The notes under the pieces: model-generated | The model's database searches: none | Seen by the model: the letters and a program-made list of their open reading frames with translations, nothing else | Told to the model about the DNA's origin: nothing | In this document: positions 45,285 through 54,491 of the stretch, one piece after another | Layout of the letters: every line of letters begins with the position of its first letter | Numbering within the stretch: the stretch's first letter is position 1 | Program-made: the position numbers and the translations under genes | Source of the DNA: Nonomuraea cavernae | GTDB lineage: Bacteria > Actinomycetota > Actinomycetes > Streptosporangiales > Streptosporangiaceae | Direction of reading: 5' to 3' | Assembly (NCBI RefSeq): GCF_014646355.1 | Contig: NZ_BMNH01000019.1 | Span: forward strand, 2,126 to 66,125 | Length of the DNA stretch: 64,000 bases

Positions 45285-46898
45285 TCAAGCCTCCTGTGCG
45301 GCTGCGAGCAGGTGCGCGACTCCCGCCGCGCGGTCGGTCAGATGCACGCGTACGGCGGGCCGCCCGCGGTGCTCCAGCGCGTCGAGGTCGCCGAGCGCCT
45401 GGGCCAGCTGGAGCGTGCCCAGGGTGTAGGGCCTGCCGGGCACCGCCACGTCGTCGGCCACGGCGCCGGTGACCTGCAGGAAGACCCCGTTCTGGGGACC
45501 TCCCCTGTGGTATTGCCCGGTGGAGCGCGCGAAACGCGGGCCCCAGCCGAACGTCACGGGCCGGTCGGTGCGCAGGGCGAGCAGCGGCCGCAGCGTGGCC
45601 GCGTCGGCCGCCATCCACGCGTCGGTCATCTGCTCGAAGTCGGCGCCCTCGGCCACCGGCGCGTCGAAGGCGGCCAGCCGGTCGAGGTAGGCCGTCACGG
45701 CCACGTAGCCGCCGTCGGGCACCGACCGCAGCAGCTCGGTCAGCACGCCGGGCAGATCCTTGGCCCGGGTGTGGCCGTAGACCTCGACGGGGCCGTCGAC
45801 CAGCACCGGCTCGCCCACCGGCAGCGCGGGCAGGGTCAGCAGCCGGCCGGTGGCGGCCGTGGACTCGGCGATGTTGGGCTCGTCGAACGGGTCGACGCCG
45901 AGCACCAGCCCGGCGACGGCCGTGGCGTACTGCCAGACCAGGAACTGCGCGCCGAGCGGCCCGTCCACCCGGACGTCGCCGTCGTCCGCGTCGAAGGCGA
46001 CGAGCAGCTCGTCGCCGGTGCCCCGCGGCTCGCCGCCGACGACGGGCAGGATGCCCCGGCCGCGTTTGCCGGTCGACCCGGCGACCAGCTGCTCGATCCA
46101 GTCGGGCAGCCCGGTGGCGGCCGACAGCCGGTCGTCCATGAGCAGCTTGTCGCGGCCGGCGAGGGCCGCGCCGCCGAGCGCCGCGCCGAGGTCGAGCCCC
46201 GGGTTGCCGGTGTCCTTCGACAGCAGGGGCAGCACCTCGGCGGCCTCGTCCAGCAGCCTGCCCGCGTCGGCGCCCGCCAGCGCACTCGGCACCAGGCCGA
46301 ACGCCGACAGCGCGGAGTAGCGTCCGCCCACGCCGGGCGCGGCCGGGATCAGGTGGTAGCCCGACTCGGCCGCCGGTCGCTCCAGCGGGGAGCCGGGGTC
46401 GGCGACGACCGTCACGCGTGTGGCGGGGTCGATGCCGGCGTCGAGGAAGGCCCGCTCGTAGACCCGCAGCAGGGCCTCGGTCTCGACCGACGCGCCGCTC
46501 GTGCCGGCCACGACCAGGATCGTGGAGTCGAGACCCTCGGCCAGCGCCCGGCGCACCTGGCCGGGGTCGGTCGTGTCGAGAACGGTCAGCGGCGCGTCGG
46601 CGGAGGCGCAGATCACCTCGGCCGCCGGCGACGAGCCGCCCAGCCCGGCCAGCACCACGTTGGTGAGCCCGTCGGCGCGGGCGCGCCGCGCCAGCGCCGC
46701 GAGCTCGGGCAGCAGCCCACGGGACGCGCGCGGCAGCGCGAGCCAGCCCAGCCGGGCGGCCGCGACCGGCGCGGCGTCCTCCCCCCACAGCGTGGGATCG
46801 CCGCCGGCGAGCCGGGCGGGCACGCCTTCGGCGACGAGCCGCTCCGCGACGGAGGCGGCCGAGTCGGCCACCTCCTGGTCGCGGTAGGTGACCTCCAT
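45285..46898 (-). CDS. pgi: Glucose-6-phosphate isomerase
   Basis: 537 aa. Tandem SIS folds: GLGGSSPAAEVI, VVAGTSGASVETEAL, the GVGGRYSALSAFGLVP segment and the C-terminal FLQVTGAV part. It is the divergent actinobacterial form found in the pentose-phosphate operon; many actinomycetes have a second canonical Pgi elsewhere. The ATG at 46898 shares one base with the tal stop (TGATG), so translation is coupled; the open frame extends upstream into tal only by chance. Confidence 0.9.
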   Translation of the reverse strand: MEVTYRDQEVADSAASVAERLVAEGVPARLAGGDPTLWGEDAAPVAAARLGWLALPRASRGLLPELAALARRARADGLTNVVLAGLGGSSPAAEVICASADAPLTVLDTTDPGQVRRALAEGLDSTILVVAGTSGASVETEALLRVYERAFLDAGIDPATRVTVVADPGSPLERPAAESGYHLIPAAPGVGGRYSALSAFGLVPSALAGADAGRLLDEAAEVLPLLSKDTGNPGLDLGAALGGAALAGRDKLLMDDRLSAATGLPDWIEQLVAGSTGKRGRGILPVVGGEPRGTGDELLVAFDADDGDVRVDGPLGAQFLVWQYATAVAGLVLGVDPFDEPNIAESTAATGRLLTLPALPVGEPVLVDGPVEVYGHTRAKDLPGVLTELLRSVPDGGYVAVTAYLDRLAAFDAPVAEGADFEQMTDAWMAADAATLRPLLALRTDRPVTFGWGPRFARSTGQYHRGGPQNGVFLQVTGAVADDVAVPGRPYTLGTLQLAQALGDLDALEHRGRPAVRVHLTDRAAGVAHLLAAAQEA

Positions 46899-47989
46899 CA
46901 AGGGACCAGGTTCTTGGTGACGCTCTCCAGCAGCTCGTTCCAGGACGCCTCGAACTTGTCCACACCCTCGTCCTCGAGCACCCGGACGACGTCGTCGTAG
47001 TCGACCCCGGCCTCCTTGAGCTCGGCCATGATGTTCCAGGCCTGCTCGTAGAAGGGCCGGATGGTGTCGCCCGAGATCTGGCCGTGGTCGGCGACCGCGT
47101 CGAGCGTCTTCTCCGGCATGGTGTTGACCGTGCCGGGGGCGACGAGCTCGTCGACGTACATCGTGTCGGCGTAGTCGGGGTTCTTGACGCCGGTCGAGGC
47201 CCAGAGCGGACGCTGCGGGCGGGCGCCCGCGGCGCGCAGCTCCTGCCAGCGCTCGGAGTTCATCACGTCCTCGAACGCCGCGTAGGCCAGGCGCGCGTTG
47301 GCGACGCCCGCCTTGCCCTTGAGCTCGGGCCGGCCGAGCCCGTCGAGCCGCTTGTCGATCTCGGTGTCGACGCGGCTGACGAAGAACGAGGCCACCGACT
47401 CGATCGTGGCCAGGTCGAGCCCCTTGGCCCGCGCGGCCTCCAGGCCGGCCAGCCAGGCGTCCATGACCTGGCGGTAGCGCTCCAGCGAGAAGATCAGCGT
47501 GACGTTGACGCTGATGCCCTCGCTGATCGCCTGGGTGATCGCCGGCAGGCCCTCCAGGGTCGCCGGGATCTTGATGAACAGGTTGGGCCGGTCGACCAGC
47601 CACCACAGCGCGCGCGCCTCGGCGATGGTCTTGTCGCTGTCGCGCGCCAGGCGCGGGTCGACCTCCAGCGAGACGCGCCCGTCGTGGCCGCCGGTGGCGT
47701 CGTAGACCGGACGCAGCACGTCGGCCGCCCACCGGATGTCGTAGGTGGTGATGGAGCGCACCGCCTCGCCGACGTCGACGCCGCGCACGGCCAGGTCGTG
47801 CATCTGCGTGTCGTAGGCGTCGCCCTTGCTGAGGGCACTGGCGAAGATCGTCGGATTGGAGGTGACCCCGACCACGTTCTTCTCGCGGATCAGCTGCTCC
47901 AGGTCGCCCGTGCGCAGCCGCTCGCGGCTGATGTCGTCGAGCCAGATGGACACACCCTGGCCGGACAGCTTGTTGAGGATCTCACTCAT
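46898..47989 (-). CDS. tal: Transaldolase
   Basis: 363 aa, the long actinobacterial type. GVTSNPTIFASAL at the start, Schiff-base lysine in NLFIKIPATLEGL, then NVTLIFSLERY and ASTGVKNPDYADT. Transfers dihydroxyacetone units between sugar phosphates. Three nt after tkt. Confidence 0.95.
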   Translation of the reverse strand: MSEILNKLSGQGVSIWLDDISRERLRTGDLEQLIREKNVVGVTSNPTIFASALSKGDAYDTQMHDLAVRGVDVGEAVRSITTYDIRWAADVLRPVYDATGGHDGRVSLEVDPRLARDSDKTIAEARALWWLVDRPNLFIKIPATLEGLPAITQAISEGISVNVTLIFSLERYRQVMDAWLAGLEAARAKGLDLATIESVASFFVSRVDTEIDKRLDGLGRPELKGKAGVANARLAYAAFEDVMNSERWQELRAAGARPQRPLWASTGVKNPDYADTMYVDELVAPGTVNTMPEKTLDAVADHGQISGDTIRPFYEQAWNIMAELKEAGVDYDDVVRVLEDEGVDKFEASWNELLESVTKNLVP

Positions 47990-47992
47990 TGT

Positions 47993-50101
47993 TCAGTTTC
48001 CCGTCGTCTCGCCCTTGTCGTGACCAAGCTTGGCCAGGCTCGACCTGGCCGCCGCCGCCACGCGCTCGGCCGTCAGGCCGAACTGTTCGTACAGCGTCCT
48101 GTACGGCGCGGAGGCGCCGAAGTGTTCGAGGCCCACCACTTCGCCGCACTCGCCGACGAACTCCCGCCAGCCAAGGGCCACCCCGGCCTCGACCGCGACC
48201 CGCGCCTTGACCTCCGACGGCAGGACGGTCTGCCTGTACGCGATGTCCTGCCCGTGGAACCACTCGACACACGGCATCGACACGACCCGTGTCGGGACGC
48301 CCTGCGCCTCCAGCAGCTCGCGGGCGTTGACGGCCACCTCCACCTCGCTGCCGGTGGCGATCAGGATCACCTGCGGCCGGGCGTCGGACGCCTCGTGCAG
48401 GATGTAGCCGCCGCGGGCCACGCCGTCGGCGCTGGTGCCCTCGAAGACCGGAAGGTTCTGCCTGGTCAGGGCCAGCGCCGCGGGCCTGTCGCTGTGCTCC
48501 AGCACCGCCTTCCAGGCGTGGGCCGTCTCGTTGGCGTCACCGGGGCGCACCACGTCGAGGCCGGGGATCGCGCGCAGCGCCCACAGGTGCTCGATCGGCT
48601 GGTGGGTCGGGCCGTCCTCGCCGAGGCCGATCGAGTCGTGCGTCCACACGTAGATGACCGGCAGCTTCATCAGCGCCGCCAGGCGCACGGACGGGCGCAT
48701 GTAGTCGGAGAAGACCAGGAACGTGCCGCCGTAGGGGCGGGTGCCCCCGTGCAGGGCGATGCCGTTGAGGATGGCCCCCATGCCGTGCTCACGGATGCCG
48801 AAGTGCAGGGTGCGGCCGAAGCGGTTGCCGGGGAACTCCTTGGTTTGGTACTCCTCCGGGATGAAGGACGGCTCGCCCTTCATCGTGGTGTTGTTGGACT
48901 CGGCCAGGTCGGCCGAGCCGCCCCACAGCTCGGGCAGCACCGGGGCCAGCGCGCTGAGCACCTCGCCGGAGGCCTTGCGGGTGGCCATGGAGGCGCCCGG
49001 CTCGAACGACGGCAGCGCCGAGGCCCAGCCGCCGGGCAGCTCGTGACGCGAGATGCGGTCGAGCTCGGCCGCGCGCTCCGGGTTGGCCTGGCGCCAGGCG
49101 GTGTAGGACTTCTCCCACTCGACGTGGGCCTCGTGACCGCGCCGCGCCACGTCCCGGCTGTGGTCGAGCACGTCGCCGGGGACCTCGAAGCTCTGCGCCG
49201 GGTCCATGCCGAGGATGGTCTTGGTGGCGGCGACCTCGTCGGCGCCGAGGGCGCTGCCGTGGATCTTGCCGGTGTTCTGCTTGTTGGGCGCGGGCCAGCC
49301 GATGATCGTGCGCAGCCGGATGAAGGTCGGCCGGTCGGTCTCGGCGCGCGACTCCTCGAGGGCGGCGTACAGGGCCGCCACGTCCTCGACGTACTCGCCG
49401 GTCCGGGTCCAGTCGACCTCGAGCGTCTGCCAGCCGTAGGCCTCGTACCGCTTGACCACGTCCTCGGACTTGGCGATCAGCGTGTCGTCCTCGATGGAGA
49501 TGTGGTTGTCGTCGTAGAGGACGGTCAGGTTGCCCAGCTTCTGGTGGCCGGCGAGGGCGCTGACCTCGTGGCTGACGCCCTCCTCGATGTCGCCGTCGCT
49601 GACGAAGCACCAGATGTGGTGGTCGAACGGCGAGGCGCCGGGAGCGGTGTCGGGATCGAACAGCCCGCGCTCGCGCCGGGCCGCCATCGCCATGCCGACC
49701 GCGTTGCCGAGGCCCTGGCCGAGCGGCCCCGTGGTGGTCTCCACGCCCGCCGTGTGCCCGTGCTCGGGGTGACCGGGCGTCACGCTGTCCCACTGGCGCA
49801 GCCGCTTGAGGTCGTCCAGGTCGAGGCCGTAGCCCGACAGGAACAACTGGATGTACAGCGTCAGGCTGGTGTGCCCGCACGACAGCACGAAGCGGTCACG
49901 CCCGATCCACGTGGGATCCGTCGGGTCGTGGCGCATCGTACGCTGGAACAACAGATATGCGGCGGGGGCCAGGCTCATGGCGGTGCCGGGGTGACCCGAG
50001 CCCGCCTTCTCCACTGCGTCCATCGCCAGGGCTCGAACGACGTCGACCGCCTTCTTGTCGAGGTCGGTCCATTCGAGGGCTGGCACGAGTTCGGTGCTCA
50101 A
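47993..50101 (-). CDS. tkt: Transketolase
   Basis: 702 aa. HPGTAMSLAPAAYLLF, the thiamin-diphosphate motif CFVSDGDIEEGVSHE...LYDDNHISIEDD (parts), and the pyrimidine-domain GIREHGMGAILNGIALHGG. Start is TTG 50101 with GGAG 8 nt upstream and a candidate -10 TAGATT (50117-50122, minus strand). First gene of the six-gene pentose phosphate operon and divergent from ctaB, a common actinomycete arrangement. Confidence 0.95.
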   Translation of the reverse strand: MSTELVPALEWTDLDKKAVDVVRALAMDAVEKAGSGHPGTAMSLAPAAYLLFQRTMRHDPTDPTWIGRDRFVLSCGHTSLTLYIQLFLSGYGLDLDDLKRLRQWDSVTPGHPEHGHTAGVETTTGPLGQGLGNAVGMAMAARRERGLFDPDTAPGASPFDHHIWCFVSDGDIEEGVSHEVSALAGHQKLGNLTVLYDDNHISIEDDTLIAKSEDVVKRYEAYGWQTLEVDWTRTGEYVEDVAALYAALEESRAETDRPTFIRLRTIIGWPAPNKQNTGKIHGSALGADEVAATKTILGMDPAQSFEVPGDVLDHSRDVARRGHEAHVEWEKSYTAWRQANPERAAELDRISRHELPGGWASALPSFEPGASMATRKASGEVLSALAPVLPELWGGSADLAESNNTTMKGEPSFIPEEYQTKEFPGNRFGRTLHFGIREHGMGAILNGIALHGGTRPYGGTFLVFSDYMRPSVRLAALMKLPVIYVWTHDSIGLGEDGPTHQPIEHLWALRAIPGLDVVRPGDANETAHAWKAVLEHSDRPAALALTRQNLPVFEGTSADGVARGGYILHEASDARPQVILIATGSEVEVAVNARELLEAQGVPTRVVSMPCVEWFHGQDIAYRQTVLPSEVKARVAVEAGVALGWREFVGECGEVVGLEHFGASAPYRTLYEQFGLTAERVAAAARSSLAKLGHDKGETTGN

Positions 50102-50363
50102 GTGCTCGATCTCCGGAATCTAGTTGTCATTGGTGGTGCCGGTTGGCATATCCCGCCCACACCGGACCCTAACCGAGTGGAGCTCGCGATCGATTCCCCT
50201 CCACTCATGCGGGTCCGCGAACGGCGAAAGCCCCCCATTGGCCGGACCGGCCGTCCCTGCGACTACAGTTTGGTTGTCGCAGGGGCGTCACGACGCCCAT
50301 CCACGGATCCGCTCTAATCAGAGGTTACGCGTTGACTCCGCACGTGCTGGAAGCGCCTTGACG

Positions 50364-51302
50364 GTGCTGACCAACAGGCAGACGACGGCCCCCGCCACCG
50401 CGGCCGAGGAGCCGCGGACGATCGGCACGATCGTCACGGCCTACATCGCCCTCATGAAGCCGCGGGTCATCGAGCTGCTCCTCATCACGACCCTGCCGGT
50501 GATGTTCCTCGCGGCGGGCGGCCTGCCCCCGCTCTGGACGTCGATCGGGGTCATGGTGTTCGGCACCCTGTCCGCGGGCAGCGCCAACGCGCTCAACTGC
50601 TACATCGACCGCGACATCGACCAGAAGATGCGCCGCACCCGCCGCAGGCCGCTGGCCCGGCACCAGGTCTCGCCCCGCGCCGCGCTCGTCTTCGGGCTCG
50701 TGCTGGGCGTGGTCTCCACGGTGGGCCTGTGGGTGAGCACCAACTGGCTGGCCGCGACGCTGTCGCTCGGCGCGATCCTGTTCTACGTGCTGGTCTACTC
50801 GCTGGTCCTCAAGCGGCGCACCGTCCAGAACGTCGTGTGGGGCGGCATCGCGGGCTGCATGCCGGTGCTGATCGGCTGGGCGGGCATCACCGAGCGGCTC
50901 GACTGGGCGCCGCTGGTGCTGTTCGGCGTGGTGTTCTTCTGGACCCCGCCGCACACCTGGACCCTGGCGATGCGCTACAAGGACGACTACGCGGCGGCCG
51001 AGGTGCCGATGCTGCCGGTGGTCGCCACCGAGCGCCGGGTCATCCTGGAGTCGATCGCCTACACCTGGGCCACCGTGATCTGCTCGCTCGCGCTCTGGCC
51101 GGTGGCGGGCACCACGCTGCTCTACCCGAGCGTGGCCGCGGTGCTGGGCGCGCTGTGCCTGTGGGAGGTGCACCGCCTGCTGGGCCGCCTCAACTCCGGC
51201 CTGACCGGGGTCGCGCTGCGTCCGATGCGCTTCTTCCACTGGTCCAACGCCTATCTGGCCCTGCTCTTCCTGGCCGTGGCGATCGACCCGCTGCTGGCCT
51301 GA
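50364..51302 (+). CDS. ctaB: Protoheme IX farnesyltransferase (heme o synthase)
   Basis: 312 aa, about 8-9 helices. The prenyl-diphosphate motifs ANALNCYIDRDIDQKMRRT and VLKRRTVQN are present. Converts heme b to heme o for cytochrome oxidase. GTG 50364 with GGAAG 10 nt upstream; TTG 50358 is an alternative. The 262-bp gap to tkt holds both promoters and no other gene I can support. Confidence 0.93.
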   Translation: MLTNRQTTAPATAAEEPRTIGTIVTAYIALMKPRVIELLLITTLPVMFLAAGGLPPLWTSIGVMVFGTLSAGSANALNCYIDRDIDQKMRRTRRRPLARHQVSPRAALVFGLVLGVVSTVGLWVSTNWLAATLSLGAILFYVLVYSLVLKRRTVQNVVWGGIAGCMPVLIGWAGITERLDWAPLVLFGVVFFWTPPHTWTLAMRYKDDYAAAEVPMLPVVATERRVILESIAYTWATVICSLALWPVAGTTLLYPSVAAVLGALCLWEVHRLLGRLNSGLTGVALRPMRFFHWSNAYLALLFLAVAIDPLLA

Positions 51303-51365
51303 CTCCGCTCCCGCGCGGGCCCGCGGGCCTCGCCGGCTCGATGGGACAGCGCCTTTTTGATCCGT

Positions 51366-51371
51366 TACAGT
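51366..51371 (+). promoter_or_regulatory. -10 element for leaderless prsW-like transcript
   Basis: TACAGT (TANNNT) ends 6 nt before ATG 51378, and no Shine-Dalgarno is present. Confidence 0.5.
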
Positions 51372-51377
51372 CACCGT

Positions 51378-52571
51378 ATGGCGTCCCGTGATCCACGCTG
51401 GGTGTTGAAGGACCGCCCGTCGTTCACGTTGATCATCGGGCTGGTCGCGACCGGCATCTGCGCTCTCGTCTCGTTCTCCTTCGACGTGCTCAACGGCGCG
51501 CCGGTGCAGTTCTTCATCGCGCTGGGTCTCGCCCTGGCGCCGGTGCCGCTGCTGCTGGCCGCCGTGCTGGCGCTCGACCGCATGGAGCCGGAGCCGCGCG
51601 GCGACCTGGTCTTCGCCTTCGCCTGGGGGGCGGGCATCGCGGTGCTCGTCGCGGGCGTCATCAACTCGCTCAACCTGCACTACATCATCGACACGGCCAA
51701 GCTGTCGGAGCCGAGCGCGCGCAACATCGCGGCCACCTTCGGCGCGCCCGTGGTCGAGGAGACGATGAAGGGCCTGGTGCTGCTCGGGCTGCTCAAGTAC
51801 CGCCGGGCCGAGCTCGACGGGCCCACCGACGGCGTCATCTACGCCAGCATGGTCGGCCTCGGCTTCGCCATGAGCGAGAACGTCAGCTACTACGTCGCCG
51901 CCCTCAACTCCGAGACGGGCGCGATGGGGCTGGCCGTCACCGTGGTGCTGCGCGGCCTGCTGTCGCCGTTCGCGCACCCGTTGTTCACCTCGATGATCGG
52001 CGTGGCCGTCGCCTACGCCGCCCAGCGTCACGGGCCCGAGCGGGTGTTCTACGTCATGGCCGGCTGGGTGGGGGCGATGGTGCTGCACGGCCTGTGGAAC
52101 GGCCTGGTCTCCTACGGCGGCTTCCCCGGTCTCGTGATCGCCTATCTGGCGCTGATGGTCGTGCTCATCGTGCTGATCATGGTGGTCTTCCGCGACCGGC
52201 GGCGGATCGTCGCGCTCATCCAGCGCTACCTGCCGCCGTACGAGCCGACCAAGCTGGTCAACAGGGCCGACATCCACATGCTGTCGGGTCTGGAGCGGCG
52301 CCGCCAGGCCAGGCAGTGGGCCAAGGCCCACGGCGGCAAGCGGGGGCTGCGGGCGATGAAGGACTACCAGCTGGCCGCGACCGAGCTGGGCCTGCTGCAC
52401 GAGCGGGCCGCCCGCCGGATGGTCGACGAGCACACCTTCCACGAGGAGCAGCGCGCCCTGCTCGAATGCATGAGCGTCGCGCGGGCCGACTTCCCGGTCC
52501 CGCCGGCCCACCTGCGGGCCGCGGCCCGTGGCATGCCGCCGCCGGGCTACGCCCCGGGCGCGCCGAGCTGA
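51378..52571 (+). CDS. PrsW-family intramembrane metalloprotease
   Basis: 397 aa, ~8 helices in the first 290 residues. Conserved PrsW motifs: VVEETMKGLVL (EE), GLGFAMSENVSYY, SPFAHPLFTSMIG and MVLHGLWNG. The ~110-residue C-terminal tail is soluble. PrsW cleaves anti-sigma factors in Bacillus; the target here is unknown. ATG 51378 is chosen over 51357 because of the -10 element spacing. Confidence 0.87.
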   Translation: MASRDPRWVLKDRPSFTLIIGLVATGICALVSFSFDVLNGAPVQFFIALGLALAPVPLLLAAVLALDRMEPEPRGDLVFAFAWGAGIAVLVAGVINSLNLHYIIDTAKLSEPSARNIAATFGAPVVEETMKGLVLLGLLKYRRAELDGPTDGVIYASMVGLGFAMSENVSYYVAALNSETGAMGLAVTVVLRGLLSPFAHPLFTSMIGVAVAYAAQRHGPERVFYVMAGWVGAMVLHGLWNGLVSYGGFPGLVIAYLALMVVLIVLIMVVFRDRRRIVALIQRYLPPYEPTKLVNRADIHMLSGLERRRQARQWAKAHGGKRGLRAMKDYQLAATELGLLHERAARRMVDEHTFHEEQRALLECMSVARADFPVPPAHLRAAARGMPPPGYAPGAPS

Positions 52572-52607
52572 GGGCACGACCCTCGGCGCGGCCCGGACCG
52601 CCCGGCA

Positions 52608-53369
52608 CTACGGCCCGGGTGTCCCCGGGTGCGGGCTGCGGGCCAGGATCGTGGTGAGCGACGTCTCACGCGGGCCCGGGAAGACCGGGTCGGAGCGCAG
52701 CAGGAGCGCGTCGGCGAAGCCCTTGGCCGTCGCGGCGAGCTCGCGGGCGGCGTACTGGTAGGTGGTGGCGGCCCACCGCCTGCTCGAGTCGTCGCCCACG
52801 CCGAAGGCGTCGAGCCCCGCCGTACGGCACAGCGTCACCGCCCTGGGCAGGTGGAACCGCTGGGTCACCACGGTCACCCGCTCGGCTCCGAAGACCTCAC
52901 GGGCCCGCACGCACGAGTCCCAGGTGTCGAACCCGGCGTAGTCGAGTACCATCACCGCGTCGGGCACTCCCTTGGCCCGCAGGTGGTCGCGCATGGCCGT
53001 CGGCTCGTCGTAGTCGGCGCGGCTGTTGTCGCCCGACAGCAGCAGTGCCCTGACCTTGCCCGTGTGGTAGAGCTCGGCGGCGACGTCGAGCCTGTCGGCC
53101 AGCATGGGCGAGGGCCGCCCGCCGTACAGGCCGGCGCCGAGCACCAGGGCGGCCTGCGAGCCGGGCACCCGGGCCAGCCAGCCGTCGGTGCCGGCGACCA
53201 CGCGGTGGCCCGAGCTGGCGAGCCAGGCCCAGGTCATCGGTGCCAGGGCGAGCACGCTGAGCAGCACCAGGCCCTGGTAGGAGCGTCGGAGAGCGGTGCG
53301 AGAGGGGCGGACGAACAACCGCAAACGGGACCTCGCCTCGGTGGGGGAGTGGCCGACGTATCTCCCCAT
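52608..53369 (-). CDS. SanA/YdcF-like DUF218 protein
   Basis: 253 aa. One N-terminal membrane helix (about 32-52), then the ElyC/SanA/YdcF domain: ALVLGAGLYGGRPSPMLADRL, LLLSGDNSRADYDEPTAM and VTQRFHLPRAVTLCR. SanA is linked to envelope permeability and vancomycin tolerance at high temperature in E. coli; the biochemical role is unknown. 16 nt after ctaA on the same strand. Confidence 0.87.
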   Translation of the reverse strand: MGRYVGHSPTEARSRLRLFVRPSRTALRRSYQGLVLLSVLALAPMTWAWLASSGHRVVAGTDGWLARVPGSQAALVLGAGLYGGRPSPMLADRLDVAAELYHTGKVRALLLSGDNSRADYDEPTAMRDHLRAKGVPDAVMVLDYAGFDTWDSCVRAREVFGAERVTVVTQRFHLPRAVTLCRTAGLDAFGVGDDSSRRWAATTYQYAARELAATAKGFADALLLRSDPVFPGPRETSLTTILARSPHPGTPGP

Positions 53370-53385
53370 AGCGTGGCATAGCGGC

Positions 53386-54372
53386 TCAGGCTGTGGCGGC
53401 CATTTCGGCGGGGGAGGGGCGGGCCTCGGCCGGCGGAGCGCCCCGGGCGCGCAGCGAGGTGACGGTGCGCAACGTGGCGATCCAGACCAGGGTCGAGCCG
53501 AGCACGTGCAGCCCCACCAGGAACGCGGGCACGGCCAGGAAGTACTGGGTGTAGCCGATCACGCCCTGGGCCAGCTCGATCACGAGCAGGGCCAGCGCCG
53601 CACGGCGGGCGGGCCGTGGCGCGTCGGACACGCGCAGCGCGAGCAGCAGCGCGAAGGTCAGCCCGACCACCAGGTAGACGAGGTCGGCGTGCAGCCGCGC
53701 CATGTCCTCGATGTCGAGGTCGAACCGCGAGGCCAGCACGTCACCCGAGTGCGGGCCGGTGCCGGTCACCACCACCCCGGCGACGATCAGCGCGAACACC
53801 GCCGCGACCAGGACGTGGCCGAGGCGGCGGAGGTCGCGGTGGACCAGGTCGCGCGCCGGTCCGTCGCCCTCGGACGCGCGCCGGTAGAGCATCCAGGACG
53901 CCGCGATCAGCCCGGTCGAGAGCAGGAAGTGCATGCCGACCGTGAACGGGTTGAGCATGGTGCGCACCACCAGGCCGCCCCAGAGCGCCTGGGCGACGAT
54001 GCCCACCGGCTGCAGCAGGGCGAGCAGGAGCACGGAACGGCGGCGCGGGACCAGCCGCCAGGCGGCGACCACGCAGGCGAAGCCCACCGCGAGCACGAGG
54101 AAGGTGAGCAGCCGGTTGCCGAACTCGACCGCCATGTTGATCGGCGAGACCTCCGGGTGCGGGACGGGCACGAAGCTGTCGGGTGTGCACTTCGGCCAGG
54201 TCGGGCAGCCGAGCCCGGAGCCGGTGACCCGGACGGCGGCGCCCGTCACCGTGATGCCCGCGTTGACCACCACGGCCGCGATCGCCCAGCCTGCCATCGA
54301 CCGGGCGGTGGGCGCCCAGAACGAGAGCAGGAACCGGGCGAGCGGGTGGGGACGGTCGGTGGGTAGCTTCAC
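53386..54372 (-). CDS. ctaA: Heme A synthase
   Basis: 328 aa, eight membrane helices of the COX15/CtaA type. GAAVRVTGSGLGCPTWPKC holds the paired cysteines, and the helices carry His in EFGNRLLTF-like, GMHFLLSTGL, ARLHADLVY and GLHVLGSTLVW contexts. Converts heme o to heme a, complementing ctaB 2 kb away. GTG 54372 is preferred: TACCAT ends 7 nt upstream, giving a leaderless mRNA. Confidence 0.93.
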   Translation of the reverse strand: MKLPTDRPHPLARFLLSFWAPTARSMAGWAIAAVVVNAGITVTGAAVRVTGSGLGCPTWPKCTPDSFVPVPHPEVSPINMAVEFGNRLLTFLVLAVGFACVVAAWRLVPRRRSVLLLALLQPVGIVAQALWGGLVVRTMLNPFTVGMHFLLSTGLIAASWMLYRRASEGDGPARDLVHRDLRRLGHVLVAAVFALIVAGVVVTGTGPHSGDVLASRFDLDIEDMARLHADLVYLVVGLTFALLLALRVSDAPRPARRAALALLVIELAQGVIGYTQYFLAVPAFLVGLHVLGSTLVWIATLRTVTSLRARGAPPAEARPSPAEMAATA

Positions 54373-54379
54373 GACATCG

Positions 54380-54385
54380 ATGGTA
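54380..54385 (-). promoter_or_regulatory. -10 element for leaderless ctaA transcript
   Basis: On the minus strand TACCAT (54385 to 54380) is followed by 7 nt and then GTG 54372. Confidence 0.5.
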
Positions 54386-54464
54386 TGGGCCTGCCCGGCC
54401 GGTCCCGCCACCGGGAACGGGCTCGCCCGGCGGGCTGCTCCGGCATCTTCTCAAACGTAAAAGT

Positions 54465-54473
54465 ATGTGACAT
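54465..54473. promoter_or_regulatory. Candidate GntR/FCD operator before hydroxyproline operon
   Basis: The palindrome ATGT-G-ACAT sits in a short AT-rich patch 18 nt before the first operon ATG. It fits the FadR/FCD pattern (TGT-n-ACA) and the operon ends with an FCD-type GntR gene. Confidence 0.4.
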
Positions 54474-54491
54474 GTTACTGGCGGAGGTGTG

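Noticed and set aside
45285..47732. 815-codon frame joining pgi to upstream sequence
   Set aside because: Upstream part is antiphase to tal; pgi starts at 46898 by TGATG coupling.
47084..50317. 1077-codon plus-strand frame across tal and tkt
   Set aside because: Antisense shadow of tkt and tal, which have clear catalytic motifs.
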